Assembly: GCA_014529385.2 (NCBI GenBank)
Contig: CM043952.1
Location: 71,119,299 to 71,183,298, forward strand
Origin: Adiantum capillus-veneris
Lineage: Eukaryota > Streptophyta > Polypodiopsida > Polypodiales > Pteridaceae
Length of the DNA stretch: 64,000 bases
Direction of reading: 5' to 3'
The notes beneath the pieces were generated by a model that was not told the DNA's origin, did no database searches, and worked only from the letters and a program-made list of their open reading frames with translations. Position 1 is the stretch's first letter. The number at the start of each line of letters is the position of its first letter. Positions 12,113 to 22,780 of this stretch are shown one piece after another. A program made the translations under genes and the position numbers.

Positions 12113-12225
12113 GGGGGAGAGAGTTTCATAATACCTGTGTAGCAGGTTTCAGCGAAGAGATCTAAGCGCGTCGCAGGCGAAAATGATCGCCTGCGCGCGG
12201 GTTTCCCTTTTTTTCCCCCAATTTT

Positions 12226-12431
12226 TTGCGTCGAAATATGCGTCGATATAATAGTGGTAATATCTGTCGATATACGTGTGGTAAAGTATGCCTTGCCACG
12301 CGTATTTCCACGTGCATATCGACGGATATTTCCACGCATATATCGACGGGCTGCAAGTACGTCGATAACCGCGTGGAAAGGTACGACCGTCGATATTTAC
12401 TGCGTTGATATCTTAATGTTATGTTGTAATG
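12226..12431. repeat. right subterminal and terminal repeats of the CACTA element
   Basis: At least eight copies of CGTCGATA/TATCGACG-type motifs in both orientations lie in 200 bp, interspersed with 'ccacgcgtatttccacg' motifs, ending at the inverted terminus TTATGTTGTAATG. The same motif is found in the left subterminal region. This is the typical binding-site architecture of CACTA ends. Confidence 0.75.
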
Positions 12432-12544
12432 CACTCATTCTCCCACTACTCACCAATTAACTTTGTTATCTAATCACTAGCACATTGTTTTTATGTACAA
12501 TCAGGTTCTCCTTCATTAATTTTCAAGACAAGTTCCTTAAGGCA

Positions 12545-12547
<3 letters not shown>

Positions 12548-12614
<67 letters not shown>
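12548..12614. repeat. (GA)n microsatellite
   Basis: About 33 uninterrupted GA dinucleotides just outside the CACTA element. Confidence 0.95.
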
Positions 12615-12618
<4 letters not shown>

Positions 12619-14809
12619 ATAATGTGAGTGATAGCACAATGGAGATAGGGACAGAGATGGAGTTGGAGATGGAAAGAGGTCAAGGGAGAGAAGAAACCTC
12701 CAACATCAAGGCAAGAGATCTTCAACTTCTAAGAGTCTCAATGTGTTTTTGAGACTGAGGCCCGGGGGATTCACCATGGAAAAAGTATCTCACCATGTAA
12801 GTGCAAGGGAGGGGTGTTTTTTTACTAGTTACATAAGCGTATAAGTTAGGGGCAGGCCCCCAATAACTTATCTCCCAAGCTTAAAAATAAGGGAGGGGGT
12901 ATCATATTTATTATAGTTGGGGGGGGGGATTGAGAAAAGGGGAAAGTGAGAGGAAGTTTTTTTGTTTCAAAATGATGGATTCCCAAATGAGTCTGCCCTT
13001 GAACTTGTGAGTCAATAGCTACAAAGATACATGTAAGAACTAACATTGCTTTGTATCAATTTCTTGTTTTGTGATTGTATAGAGCTCATTTGTTGAGGGA
13101 TGAAAGCTATAAAGAGTTTGTATAGATGCAAATTTATATGGAGAACTCAACACAACTTTATAACCATGTTTTTTGAGTAATTTAGATGGTTCAGAATTGG
13201 ACAAGTAGTTAGAGTGCAGGCTGAATAGACACATAGTTTGAATTTCAAACTAAGACACATTGAGGGTACATTTAGTTATCAACATAAGTGTTTCCTTATT
13301 ACGTTGCCATCCACTATGCTACACACTCATTGACTAGTTTTACTCAGTTAGATCATGTGAGACCAAAATTTTATACGTAAGATAGGGGTACGATAGTTTT
13401 CTGCATTGATTGTTGTAAAAGCGTAGAAAGGGGGGTCATACTCCCTAATATGAGTCGTATATAGGGGTTTAATCAAAGTTTACCGCTCACAGGTGGCATC
13501 CCATTTTGTATATAGAGTGAATCCCAGGGGACTGAGGGAAGAGGGCCCTTTTCATAGACTCTCAAGGGTAAAAGAAAGCACCAAAAATAGGGAAAAGTAT
13601 AAAGACGAGTTTGCACACGTTTGTCACTGAGTTTTTTTGCTTTTGCATGGGTGATTCCAATACGTTGTAAGCGGGATGGAAACACACACAACGCCTCTAT
13701 AATGACCTGGCACACACTCTTGGGATGATACACACACACTATGGGGTACCACTTGGCTTATACAACCCACCTGGCCGAGACAGGAAACACACCTATAGAG
13801 TGAGAGGAGAGAGACTACCCATTCACCCACTCCACACAGAGAGACATACACACACACACACACCCAAAAAACTCAGCTCAAAAGAGGAGAATTTCTGATG
13901 TTTGGATACAAATGATCTTGGGCCAACACCAATGGGGCAAATAGCTCACACAATATGGGTAAAATATGCCGGATACAATCACAAAGTGGAGCAGAAGCTT
14001 CGCTCATAGGAGAAACTTACACAGCCAAAAAAACAAAAAAACAGTGAGGAATTTGGTAAAATGGACAGTGTCATCGCGTTTGAAACGGCCCAAAACCCCA
14101 GTCTACAATGTCAAAGTGCTCAAATCCGACCTCGGATGAGCAGTTTATGGCCAAAACAGGCTCCAAAAATAGCAAAAACACAGTTGCGGCTGTTCCTCCT
14201 CTTCTCTCCACGTTTCTTCTGGTCTTCTCTCAGTTTTTCCAGTTCCCACACTTAGCTTTATCACTTGGGCACCCTTGGCCTTTTAGTTGATCTCAAACGG
14301 ACCCTGAACAGGCCAAAAATTGACCTCATAGTGCATAGTTGTCACCCTGCTGCATCCATCCACACACCTGGCACTCAACTTTTTCCAATAATGCATCCCA
14401 CCACCACGTGAAGTGGCCCCAAAAAATGGTCCTCATGATGACCTCTCTACATAATTATCACAAGAAAACACCTACATTGTGTCCGTACTTCTCCACGTGC
14501 AAGTATTGACCCCATTTGACGTCCTGACGCTACTAGATGCCATCTGACACACCTGCTTACCTCATGTCGTCGGCCCACGTATAGCTTCCTCCAGAATTTT
14601 TACGCACTACTAACTCCTCATTATTATAGAAAAAACACAATGGTACTGGTGATAGTGAAAATCGATGCACTATGTACATGCTGTCCTACCTGTACACATG
14701 TGGGCCCCACGTAACCACCTGGATCTGGAAAATGGGCAATTCTTTATTTGATGCACCATGCATGTGTATGTACATATGTGCAATCCCTTGCTCCAAAAAA
14801 CTCCTGACA
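12615..14809 (-). mobile_element. probable 3' LTR and flank of the minus-strand Tat-like element
   Basis: No coding frame is credible. At the right edge, the plus sequence ends CTCCTGACA at 14,809, i.e. the minus strand reads TGTCAGGAG immediately after a purine-rich tract (AGGGGATGGG, plus 14,818-14,827). That is the expected arrangement of polypurine tract and 3' LTR downstream of the integrase stop at 14,838. The other LTR end is not defined because the 5' LTR is missing. A (CA)n tract lies at 13,847-13,863. Confidence 0.45.
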
Positions 14810-14837
14810 TAATTTGCCCATCCCCTAGCCTGCTAGA

Positions 14838-15860
14838 TCATTCATGATCAGCAACAACAAAAAGCGATATGAGACTCGCAGCGTCACAAGTCTTCTCATC
14901 CTTCACCAACACTCCTTGATCCACAGACAGCTCATCTTTCTCCACCATCATTAACTTGGCATGATATAATTTAAGATGAAATCCATTGACCCTTGACTTA
15001 TGCAGAATCCCATCCAAGTTAGCCAACTGATAAGTACCATTCGGAAAACACTCCACTACCTTGAAAGGGCCTTCCCACTTAACTTGAAACTTCTTTTGGA
15101 AGGTGTTGCCCAACTTAATGTTGTAGCACAAAACCAAGTCATGCTTCTTGATACCCTTACTTTTGACCTTTTCATTTATCTTTGCCAAAGCCTTATCTTG
15201 CATCTGCCCATAATGCTCCAATGCACTCATCCTATCAACCTGAATCTCTTGTAACTGTAAGAGACTCTCTTTGAATGCATCAGTAGGCGGCTCAAGCAAC
15301 TTCTGTAAAATCTTGACCGCAGGCAACTCTACTTCTACAGGCAATAGTGCTTCCTTTCCATACACCAAATGAAATGGAGTAAACCCGGTACCTGTCTTCA
15401 CTGAAGTACGGTAAGCCCATATCGCACTAGGAAATTCCAAATCCCAATTCTTTCCTTGGTGCTCTCTCACTTTTGAAAGAATCTGTACCAACTCACCATT
15501 GAACCTTTCATTTAAGCCATTACACTGCGGGTAATAAGGAGTGGTATGCTGATGCCTAATCTTCATTTTCGCGCATAAAAAATCTAGGAGTTTAGCTCTA
15601 AATCCTAGCCCCTTATCCGAAAGAAGCTCCAGTGGCACCCCAAACTTGCAACATATTTCATCGTACACAAATTTTGCCACATGCTTTGCAGGGATCTGTT
15701 TTACTACTATAGCCTTTGCCCATCTAGAGAGATAGTCCACTGTAGTCAAAATATAGCTTTTGCCCCTGCTTGTGATAGGTAATGGGCCTATTGCATCAAT
15801 CCCCCACTTTTCAAACACATCAAATGCCATAATGGTTTTTTGTAGCTCTGGCTTCAACAC
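14838..15860 (-). pseudogene. integrase core and C-terminal domain (Tat-like Ty3/gypsy)
   Basis: A 340-codon frame. The catalytic D-D-E is visible: KWGIDAIGPLP (D), LLSDKGLGF (D, with K in place of the usual N), and CNGLNERFNG (E). Then come the WAYRTS..TGFTPFHLVYG block and a C-terminal region with GPFKVVECFPNGTYQLANLDG, as in Ty3/gypsy integrases without a chromodomain. The enzyme would join element cDNA to host DNA. The HHCC zinc finger lies upstream in another frame (the overlap at 15,854-15,905 marks a frameshift). It ends 29 nt before the presumed 3' LTR. Confidence 0.85.
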
Positions 15861-17215
15861 TCTTTTCCCAAATGCTTGACACCTATTGCAAGACCTACAC
15901 CAATGTGAACATCCTTGTGCAAACTAGGCCATACATACCCCTCTTGCAAGATCTTATGCAAGGTGATATTTAGAGAAAAATGGCCACCACATGCGCCTTC
16001 ATGATTCTCTTCCAACACTCTGTAAAGCTCCTCCCGCCAAGGTACACGTCTCAACACGAGATCAGCCCCTTTCATGTACAAGACATCACCAATCAATTTG
16101 TACCTAGATGCTCTACGCACAAAACCATACTTCTTAGACTTCTGAATGTCCTTCGGAATGATTCTTGTTAACAAAAACTCCTCTTCTTGAGTCAAACTTT
16201 CCCGGCCATGATAAAGAGGTAAATTGGTCCTCAACACAAATAGCTCCCCAATCATACTTTGAGCTGCTTCATGTGCCTCTCCATTTAGAGCACGTTCAAT
16301 GTGTCTAATGCTCCATGCTTTGAAATTTTTTAACAGGCCTTTAATGCTGAGACACATTTCCTTCAATGAGGTGTTCTTACTCTTCCACACACCCAACACT
16401 TGCTTCACCACTAACAAGGCATCACCTTTTATGCTCAACCTTCTAATCCCATGCTTCAAACAAATGTGTAATCCAGCTTTCAAAGTTGCATATTCAGCCT
16501 CATTGTTACTATGTGCATCCAATTTGAACCCTCTCTTGCATACTAGCTTCCCCTCTGGCTCATAAAGTGCTAGACCCCCTGAAGCCGCATCATGGCTCTT
16601 CCTATATGAGCCATCAAAGAACAAGGCATCACCTTTTATGCTCAACCTTCTAATCCCATGCTTCAAACAAATGTGTAATCCAGCTTCCAAAGTTGCATAT
16701 TCAGCCTCATTGTTACTATGTGCATCCAATTTGAACCCTCTCTTGCATACTAGCTTCCCCTCTGGCTCATAAAGTGCTGTACCCCCTGAAGCCGCAACAT
16801 GGCTCTTCCTATATGAGCCATCAAAGAACAAAACATGTGCATTTCTGATCTGTGGCACTTCTTCGAGTAACTTTCTCACAACCTCTTCCTTAACAAGAAG
16901 GGGATTCTCCTTATAAGTCAACAAATCAGCTTGGGTAGCTCTTGTACTGTCTTCCACTAAAAAATAGAACTCAAACTCTTGCAGCTCAATTACCCATTTC
17001 TTCACCACATTTGACATGTTAGTGCCATTAACTAATTGTGGCAAAAAGGCATAACTCGTCAAGAAAACAAAAGGTCGTGGTAGCAAGTAATGACGAAATC
17101 GTCGACAAGAAAATATTACACTGGCCATCACTAGCTCTACTTCTGAGAAGTTTCTCTCTGCTACCAGCTTCACTCGGCTTGCACAATACACTGGCCTCAT
17201 ATAATGATTGCACAA
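15854..17215 (-). pseudogene. RNase H remnant, duplicated second RNase H and integrase zinc finger
   Basis: A 453-codon frame. It starts with the end of the retroviral-type RNase H (RPVYCASRV, FSEVELVMASV, FRHYLLPRPFVFLTS), where the final catalytic Asp position reads LTSY. A second RNase H follows with FFDGS, NNEAEY and KGDAL carrying D, E and D. A 69-residue stretch of this domain occurs twice in tandem. The frame ends at HEGACGGHFS...GYVWPSLHKDVH, the first half of the integrase zinc finger; its two cysteines are out of frame, so a frameshift lies near 15,900. These domains normally degrade the RNA strand of the cDNA hybrid. Confidence 0.85.
16416..16829. repeat. 207-bp tandem duplication within the second RNase H
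   Basis: Units 16,416-16,622 and 16,623-16,829 are nearly identical, with only a few substitutions such as GCATCATGG versus GCAACATGG. The period of 207 bp is 69 codons, so the reading frame is kept and the D-E-D catalytic set is present twice. Confidence 0.9.
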
Positions 17216-17245
17216 TACACTGGCCTCATATAATGATTGCCCTTC
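17188..17245. repeat. 29-bp tandem duplication at the RT deletion breakpoint
   Basis: The sequence beginning CACAATACACTGGCC occurs twice in direct succession, exactly where the reading passes from the N-terminal edge of RT to the RNase H, skipping the RT palm. Confidence 0.85.
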
Positions 17246-17530
17246 CCCTTTTGCCCAGTCTGTGTGTTCAATTTCGTAAATGAATTTGGCTTCCTTTATT
17301 TTTTCAATCTCTTCTTTTATTTTCCTTGAAAATGTTTCATTATACGTGTATGGCCTTTGTCGACTTGGTTACGCATCATCTCTCATGGGTATGGTATGTT
17401 GACACATTTTTGGCACACCCTTGAGATCCCTGTAAGACCAAGCGAAGATATCTCCATATTCCTTTAATAAGCTCAACAAGAGCTCTTCTTCTTCTTCTAT
17501 TAGGTCATTCACAATTTAAGTAGGTCTAGG
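17246..17530 (-). pseudogene. reverse transcriptase N-terminal remnant
   Basis: Minus-strand translation gives LLSLLKEYGDIFAWSYRDLKGVP, QHTIPMRDDA, RQRPYTYNETFSRKIKEEIEKI and AKFIYEIEHTDWAKG. This matches the entry region of Ty3/gypsy RT ('yxDvFaW...mpGi', 'QkrRr...i.eEi.KLl.agfI.ev.y..W'). The DD-containing palm and thumb are missing. At least two in-frame stops are present. Confidence 0.7.
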
Positions 17531-17735
17531 CTCTTCTCTTGGTTCAGCCAAGTCTATCTTTTTAGCGTTTTCAGGCCCTTCGTAAGACTTGCCTTGTTTC
17601 CGCAGTTCCCTAACAGGTTGTTCAACTATGATTTTTCGATCTTGGAGAGTATACTTTTTGTAATGGGATGGTACACTCATTAAATACTTACCATCCTATT
17701 CTGTGGTTTCAATTTGGTCGTGTTTATCTCCTTAA

Positions 17736-18383
17736 TTAGAGCTTTTTTAACTCTTGATATTTCTTTTTCCGCTCGACTCGGGTCATGAGTGGTTTTTTAT
17801 CCTTTGGGTTTGCTTGAGTACCCTTCCTTGTTTTTCTCAATGTTTGAGACATTTTAGAATTTTTATTTGAAGGATATCTGCCAGTGATTTTGTCCTTGAC
17901 ACAATCATTTGCATCTATTTGCATATGGAATTGTGTTCTACTGGAGACTAATGGCATAGGTCGTGTTTTCATGTTTTTGGTGTCTCTTTTTTGTCTATAC
18001 CATTTTTGTCTTCTTGATTTCTGGTTTGGAAAGTCAAAAAACTTTTCCTCCCCTCCTTTTAACAGTAGCTTAGCTCTCATATGTTCTTTTTTTGACCCCG
18101 AATCTTTTGAGGTAGCTGAGTGTTCATCTAACTCATTAGTTGCATCGTAGTAGAGGTCTGAAAAGACTTGTTGAGCTTTCATTAAGTCCTTGGGTTCCTC
18201 ATCTTTGTATTCAATGTTGAGGATTGAAATCATTTGGATGGGAATTATGTTGTAGCCATCCTCATTGCAAAATTGAGTAGGCATAGACGTATTCACATAT
18301 ACATCCATGGTCACTAGAATTTGAGTCCACATGATTGGGTCAAAACAAATGCTCTGGAAAGGGTTCAGGTACATAGGCTTCAT
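17736..18383 (-). pseudogene. linker region between protease and RT of the Tat-like element
   Basis: A 215-codon frame, lysine/arginine-rich in its second half (SKKEHMRAKLLLKG, NQKSRRQKWYRQKRDTKNMKTR). No enzyme motif is seen. Its position between the protease and the RT remnant on the same strand makes it the variable pro-pol spacer of the same element. Function is unknown. Confidence 0.45.
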
Positions 18384-18419
18384 CCGTGTAATCCCTTTCT
18401 AGGATAAATTCTTCTCGTC

Positions 18420-18800
18420 TTAAATTCCATTTTCGGAAGCTCCACACATCCAAATAGGAGTGTCTTTGTTTAACCAGGATGGAAGTTTAGTTTCAGCCGA
18501 AGAGACTGAATCAAACTCTTGTATGGGTGTTTCCAAAACATCTCTATAAGTGTGATCTTTTAGATTTACTCTTGTTATAGATCCCACTTGCTTCAAGTAC
18601 AGATAATTGTTTCTCCAATCCTGAATAAGTTGTACCTGTCGCATGAAAGGTCTTCCCAATATGATTTCATAGTTGGATTTTTCCCCAAAGTCTACTATGG
18701 CAAAAGTGTGTTGATATTCAAGTCCACACGATCTGACTATCACTTTTTCAAGCATCCCTAATGGTCTCTCAATGTGTTCGTCAGCCAATTGCAATTTCAT
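18420..18800 (-). pseudogene. retropepsin, C-terminal half (Tat-like element)
   Basis: A 126-codon frame with VRSCGLEYQHTFAIVDFGEKSNYEIILGRPFMRQ. The I-I-L-G-R-P-F/W block is the flap/C-terminal signature of LTR-retrotransposon aspartic proteases, followed by VQLIQDWRNNYLYL. It continues the protease whose active site lies in 18,831-19,322, after a short frame break. The active enzyme would be a homodimer that cuts the Gag-Pol polyprotein. Confidence 0.7.
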
Positions 18801-18830
18801 TCGAGTTTAATGTCTAATGGATGGTTGACC

Positions 18831-19322
18831 TCAGGATTCCCATACTGCTTTAATGGCTATGGCTATGCCAGCTCCACTATCCAGTATTGCCATGGTTTCA
18901 ATGTCATTATATTTCACTGGGAGGGTGGTGTTTCGTTCTTCCCCTTCGTAATATTCTCCGAAGTTGTTCATAGGAACAGATTGAATCTCTTTGTTGTCCA
19001 TTTTCAAATTTCCCAATTTTTTTGAGATTAACCCCGTTATCCCCACCTTCTCTAGGGTTTTCCGTAGATCATTCCATAAGTATGGTCTAAGTTTTAATAG
19101 TTCTCTCAAGGTAAGAGTAAATTGGATGGGTGTAGACATGATTGAATGAATGTTGTCTACTTCTAGGGTCTGTTTAGATCTTTTTACTTGAGTGGTTTTA
19201 CACACTATGGATTCATGATCTTCGTTACGTCCCAAGTAAGAGGGCAATGTTTTCAAGGTCAATGGTTTTGACATTCCTGAAGCTTTAGATCCGCAATCCC
19301 CGTACAAGGATTGTACATCCAT
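18831..19322 (-). pseudogene. Gag-protease linker and protease active site (Tat-like element)
   Basis: A 163-codon frame ending in DIETMAILDSGAGIAI; DSG is the aspartic-protease catalytic triad. Upstream is a Tat-type linker (STPIQFTLTLRELLKLRPYLW) that is echoed on the plus strand near 27,400, showing that the same family occurs twice in the window. A frame break separates it from the second half of the protease. Confidence 0.7.
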
Positions 19323-19324
19323 GT

Positions 19325-19600
19325 TTACATCAAAGGTAGGTTATCCAACCAGACTTCCTCTATAGGAGCTGACTTTAGAGTTAGTCTCCCATCATTGACC
19401 TCTCTCACTTTTTCCCATAAGTGTCCTGGCCAGTCTTCCTCTACAAATGGAATTCTGTCTAATGCATCTTTGCTGTTCGGCACTATAAGCTCTGGTTCTT
19501 TTGTTTCAAGGTGGGGTTTTGTCACCACATCGGATTTTTCTTTAGTGTCTCTTACCACAAGCTCTTCAGGTTTTGCAATACTTTCAAGCTTGGGGGTTTC
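19325..19600 (-). pseudogene. truncated Gag-protease tail of the Tat-like element
   Basis: Translation gives LVVRDTKEKSDVVTKPHLETKEPELIVPNSKDALDRIPF and EEDWPGHLWEKVREVND, with no recognisable domain. It is the most upstream part that survives. It ends at the junction with the opposite-strand chromovirus around 19,597-19,605. Confidence 0.5.
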
Positions 19601-21951
19601 AAGATGTTTTTATTGACGACATCCCTTGTGAGCTACCTCCTAAACGAGGTAATGAAGACCATGCAATTGAACTTCTTCCAGGAAGTTCACCGCCTAACAA
19701 ACCTCCTTATAGAGTTTCTCAAGCTCAACAAGAGGAGATTATGCGGCAAGTGCATGAGTTAGTCGAGAAGGGCATGGTTAGGCCTAGCTCATCTCCATTT
19801 TTCTCACCGGTGTTATTAGTGCAAAAGAAAGACCGCACATATCGTATGTGTGTCGACTATAGAGCACTAAATAGGATCACTATCAAGAATAGGTTTCCCG
19901 TTCCAAGGGTGGAAGACCTATTTGATAAGCTACAAGGATCGACCTACTTCAGTAGGATTGACCTAAAAAGTGGCTATCATCAGATAAGGATAGTTGATCA
20001 AGATATTGTAAAGACCGCATTTCGCACAACATTTGGTCTTTACGAATACATTGTCATGCCTTTTGGCTTGACCAATGCACCAACCACATTCAACCGCTTG
20101 ATGGAGAAGTTGTTCAGGCCTCATCGAACCTTCATTGGAGTGTTCTTTGATGATATTATCATCTACTCTAATTCATTAGACGAACACAAGCAACACCTCC
20201 AGGTAATATTTCAAGTTTTGAGAGAGAATAAACTTTATGTTAATCGAAAGAAAATTGAATTTTTCTTGCAAGAGATTCAATATTTAGGTCACATTATCTC
20301 TCAAGATGGCATCCAAATGGATCCATCAAAGCTAGAGGTAATAAAAGGATGGCCTAAACCAAGGAATCTTCATGAACTAAGAAGCTTTATAGGTATGTGT
20401 GCATACTATCGATGCTTCATAGAAAAGTTCTCACAAATTGCGGGACCATTACATGACCTAACAAAGAAAAGCATTAGGTATACATGGTCTGCTAAAGAGA
20501 ACAATGCTTTCGAAAAGATTAAAGAAAAGCTTATCTCTCAACCTGTGCTTACACTACCGGATCTCTCAAAACCATTTGAGGTCCAATGTGATGCTTGTGG
20601 TGATTGCCTTGGAGCTGTTTTACTCCAAGAAGGGCATGCCATAGGCTATGAGAGTCGAAGGCTCGACCTTGTTGAGCAAGCTCTAGGCATATATGAAAAG
20701 GAACTCCTTGTCGTTCTACATGCCTTAGACTCATGGAAGCACTATTTATTGGGAACTCCTTTCATTCTGCGAACGGATCACCAAAGTCTTAAGTACTTCA
20801 TGACACAGACCAAGCTCTCCGACAAACAAATGAGGTGGGAAAATTTCCTTTCGCAATTTCATTTTCATATTGCTCACATTGCTGGCAAGCATAATCAAGT
20901 CGCTGATGCACTCTCAAGACGGCCGAGAGTGAATGCGGTTTCCATAGCAACTCACAATGATCTATCTTCAATGATAGATGAGTACGCTATTGATCCCGAT
21001 TTTAGAGATGTGATTTCATCCCTTGCATTAGGGAAGAAAGAAGAACCATTTACTTTACAAGATGGTTATCTTCTCTATGGCAATAGATTATGCGTTACTA
21101 ACTCACTACGTGAGAAAGTAATATATGAATCTCATGCTCCACCGTATGCGGGGCATAGAGGGATTCTGTATACCTTAAAGGGAATTGAAACATATTTCTA
21201 TTGGCCTACCATGAAAGTGAACATACAAGAGTATGTTTCTAAATGTGTGGTTTGCCAAAAGACAAAATTTGATAGACAGACGCAACTTGGATTGCTTCAA
21301 CCCTTGCCAATCCCTAATTTACCATGGGAGAGCATATCCATGGATTTTATCTTTGGATTGCCTAAGTCTATCCATGGGAATACGGGAATATGGACGATAG
21401 TAGACAGGTTCAGTAAACAAGCTCATTTTATACCTGTCAGAAAGACTATCAAAGCCGATCAAATGGCAACCCTCTTCATTTCACAAATTTTTAAGTACCA
21501 TGGCTTGCCAATGTCCATAGTGTCGGATAGAGATCCTAGAATGACCAGTAATTTTTGGAAGGGTCTCTTTGAGAATTTAGGGACAAGGCTAAACTTCTCT
21601 TCGGCCTATCATCCACAAACGGATGGCCAAAGTGAAATAGCTAACCTAACCATTCTCGATCTACTAAAAGCCTATGTAACGGAAGTAGATCAAAGATCCC
21701 AATGGGAGAAGTACTTACCCTTAGTGGAGTATGCTTACAATAACACTGTACATACTTCCATGGGAAAAGCACCTTTCGAGGTAATTGAGGGAAGATCAAA
21801 AAGTCCCTTGCTACTTAAGGTACATGGGAAGATTTTCGCTGCAGATGAGTATAGCCGAGACCTACAAGAATATTTTCAAAAGATTAAGGATGCTATCTCT
21901 ATCTCACAGCAAAGGCAAAAGGCTGCTGCTGACAAGCATAGAAGAGCCTAA
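19573..21951 (+). pseudogene. chromovirus pol: RT, RNase H, integrase
   Basis: A 792-codon frame with no ATG at its start because the element is truncated. Homology begins at about codon 9. RT spans residues ~60-235 with CVDYRALN, IDLKSGYHQI, MPFGLTNAP and the catalytic FFDDI (20,143-20,157). RNase H (~330-430) keeps QCDACG, YEKELL and LRTDHQSL. The integrase zinc finger (H-x3-H..C-x2-C in AGHRG...KCVVCQK) and D-D-E core (SMDFIFG, SDRDPR, GQSEIAN) follow. A single TAA at 21,949 interrupts; the same frame continues to 22,422. Apart from that stop and the missing 5' part, the enzyme looks well preserved. Confidence 0.9.
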
Positions 21952-22422
21952 ACCTTTAAAGAAAATGATTGGGTCTTATTAAAGTTTCCCAAGGCTCGAT
22001 TAAGGCACACGATGGGCAGGAATCCTACAGGCCACCAAAAGTACTATGCTAAACTAGAAAAAAGGTACTATGGTCCCTTCCAGATTCTTAGGCCAATCAA
22101 TGAGATGGCCTATCAACTCAAGTTGCCCAATCATTGGCTCATACACAATGCTTTTCATGTGAGCCTATTAAAGCCTTCCAAAGGAGAGCCACCTCAAGAA
22201 CCAACTATTGAAGACCCACCGGAGATCGAGGACCAAGAGGAGGTGCTGCAGCCCGAGTCCATTCTCCGACATGAAGACAAGGTATTAAGAGGCAGTAAGA
22301 CTATCCGACGATATCTTATTAAGTTTAAGAATTATCCTTTTGAAGATGCTAGATGGATGAAAGGCATACAATTAAAGGATAACCTAAACCTTGTCAATGC
22401 TTACAATGCTTCCCAAGAGTAA
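21952..22422 (+). pseudogene. integrase C-terminus and chromodomain
   Basis: This directly continues the pol frame after the TAA. It begins [16 protein letters not shown], then [42 protein letters not shown] (the GPY/F-type module), and ends in [32 protein letters not shown]. This last block has the layout of a chromodomain, which in chromoviruses steers integration toward marked chromatin. It establishes the chromovirus class. The stop that separates it from pol is probably a single mutation. Confidence 0.85.
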
Positions 22423-22780
22423 GCAAATGTACAAAATGTTAAAAATGAACAAAGTTTTTTTTGTCTTATAAGACTCTCTTTTTCTTTATCGTGCACAAAA
22501 ATGAAGTAGTATGCATGCTTAGATCAAGTTTGCGGAGACGACGTCTCCCAAACACTAAGTAGAGCTTGTCACTCTACTATGGAAGAGTGATAGGACTAAT
22601 GTGCAGACATGCTTGCGGAAGCCTCAGGCTCTCAAGCGCCAAATGGACTGGTCATCCATTGTGGAATGATGTCGTAGGGTAACATAGGGATCCTCTACCT
22701 GCTAAGAAAAGGACTCATGAATATGCTTTATCTTCTCTACACCATAGTCGAGGACGACTATGATTTCAAGAGAGAGGTAA

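Larger units (their letters stand above)
14810..19600 (-). mobile_element. Tat/Ogre-like Ty3/gypsy retrotransposon, 5'-truncated and internally deleted
   Basis: On the minus strand, 5' to 3', are a gag/protease part (19,600-18,420), a linker (18,383-17,736), the N-terminal edge of reverse transcriptase (~17,520-17,245), a retroviral-type RNase H remnant, a second RNase H, and integrase (to 14,838). Two RNase H domains place it in the Tat clade. The RT palm is deleted at ~17,240, the second RNase H core is tandemly duplicated, and frameshifts split integrase. The 5' end is cut at a head-to-head junction with a plus-strand chromovirus near 19,600. It cannot be autonomous. Confidence 0.85.
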
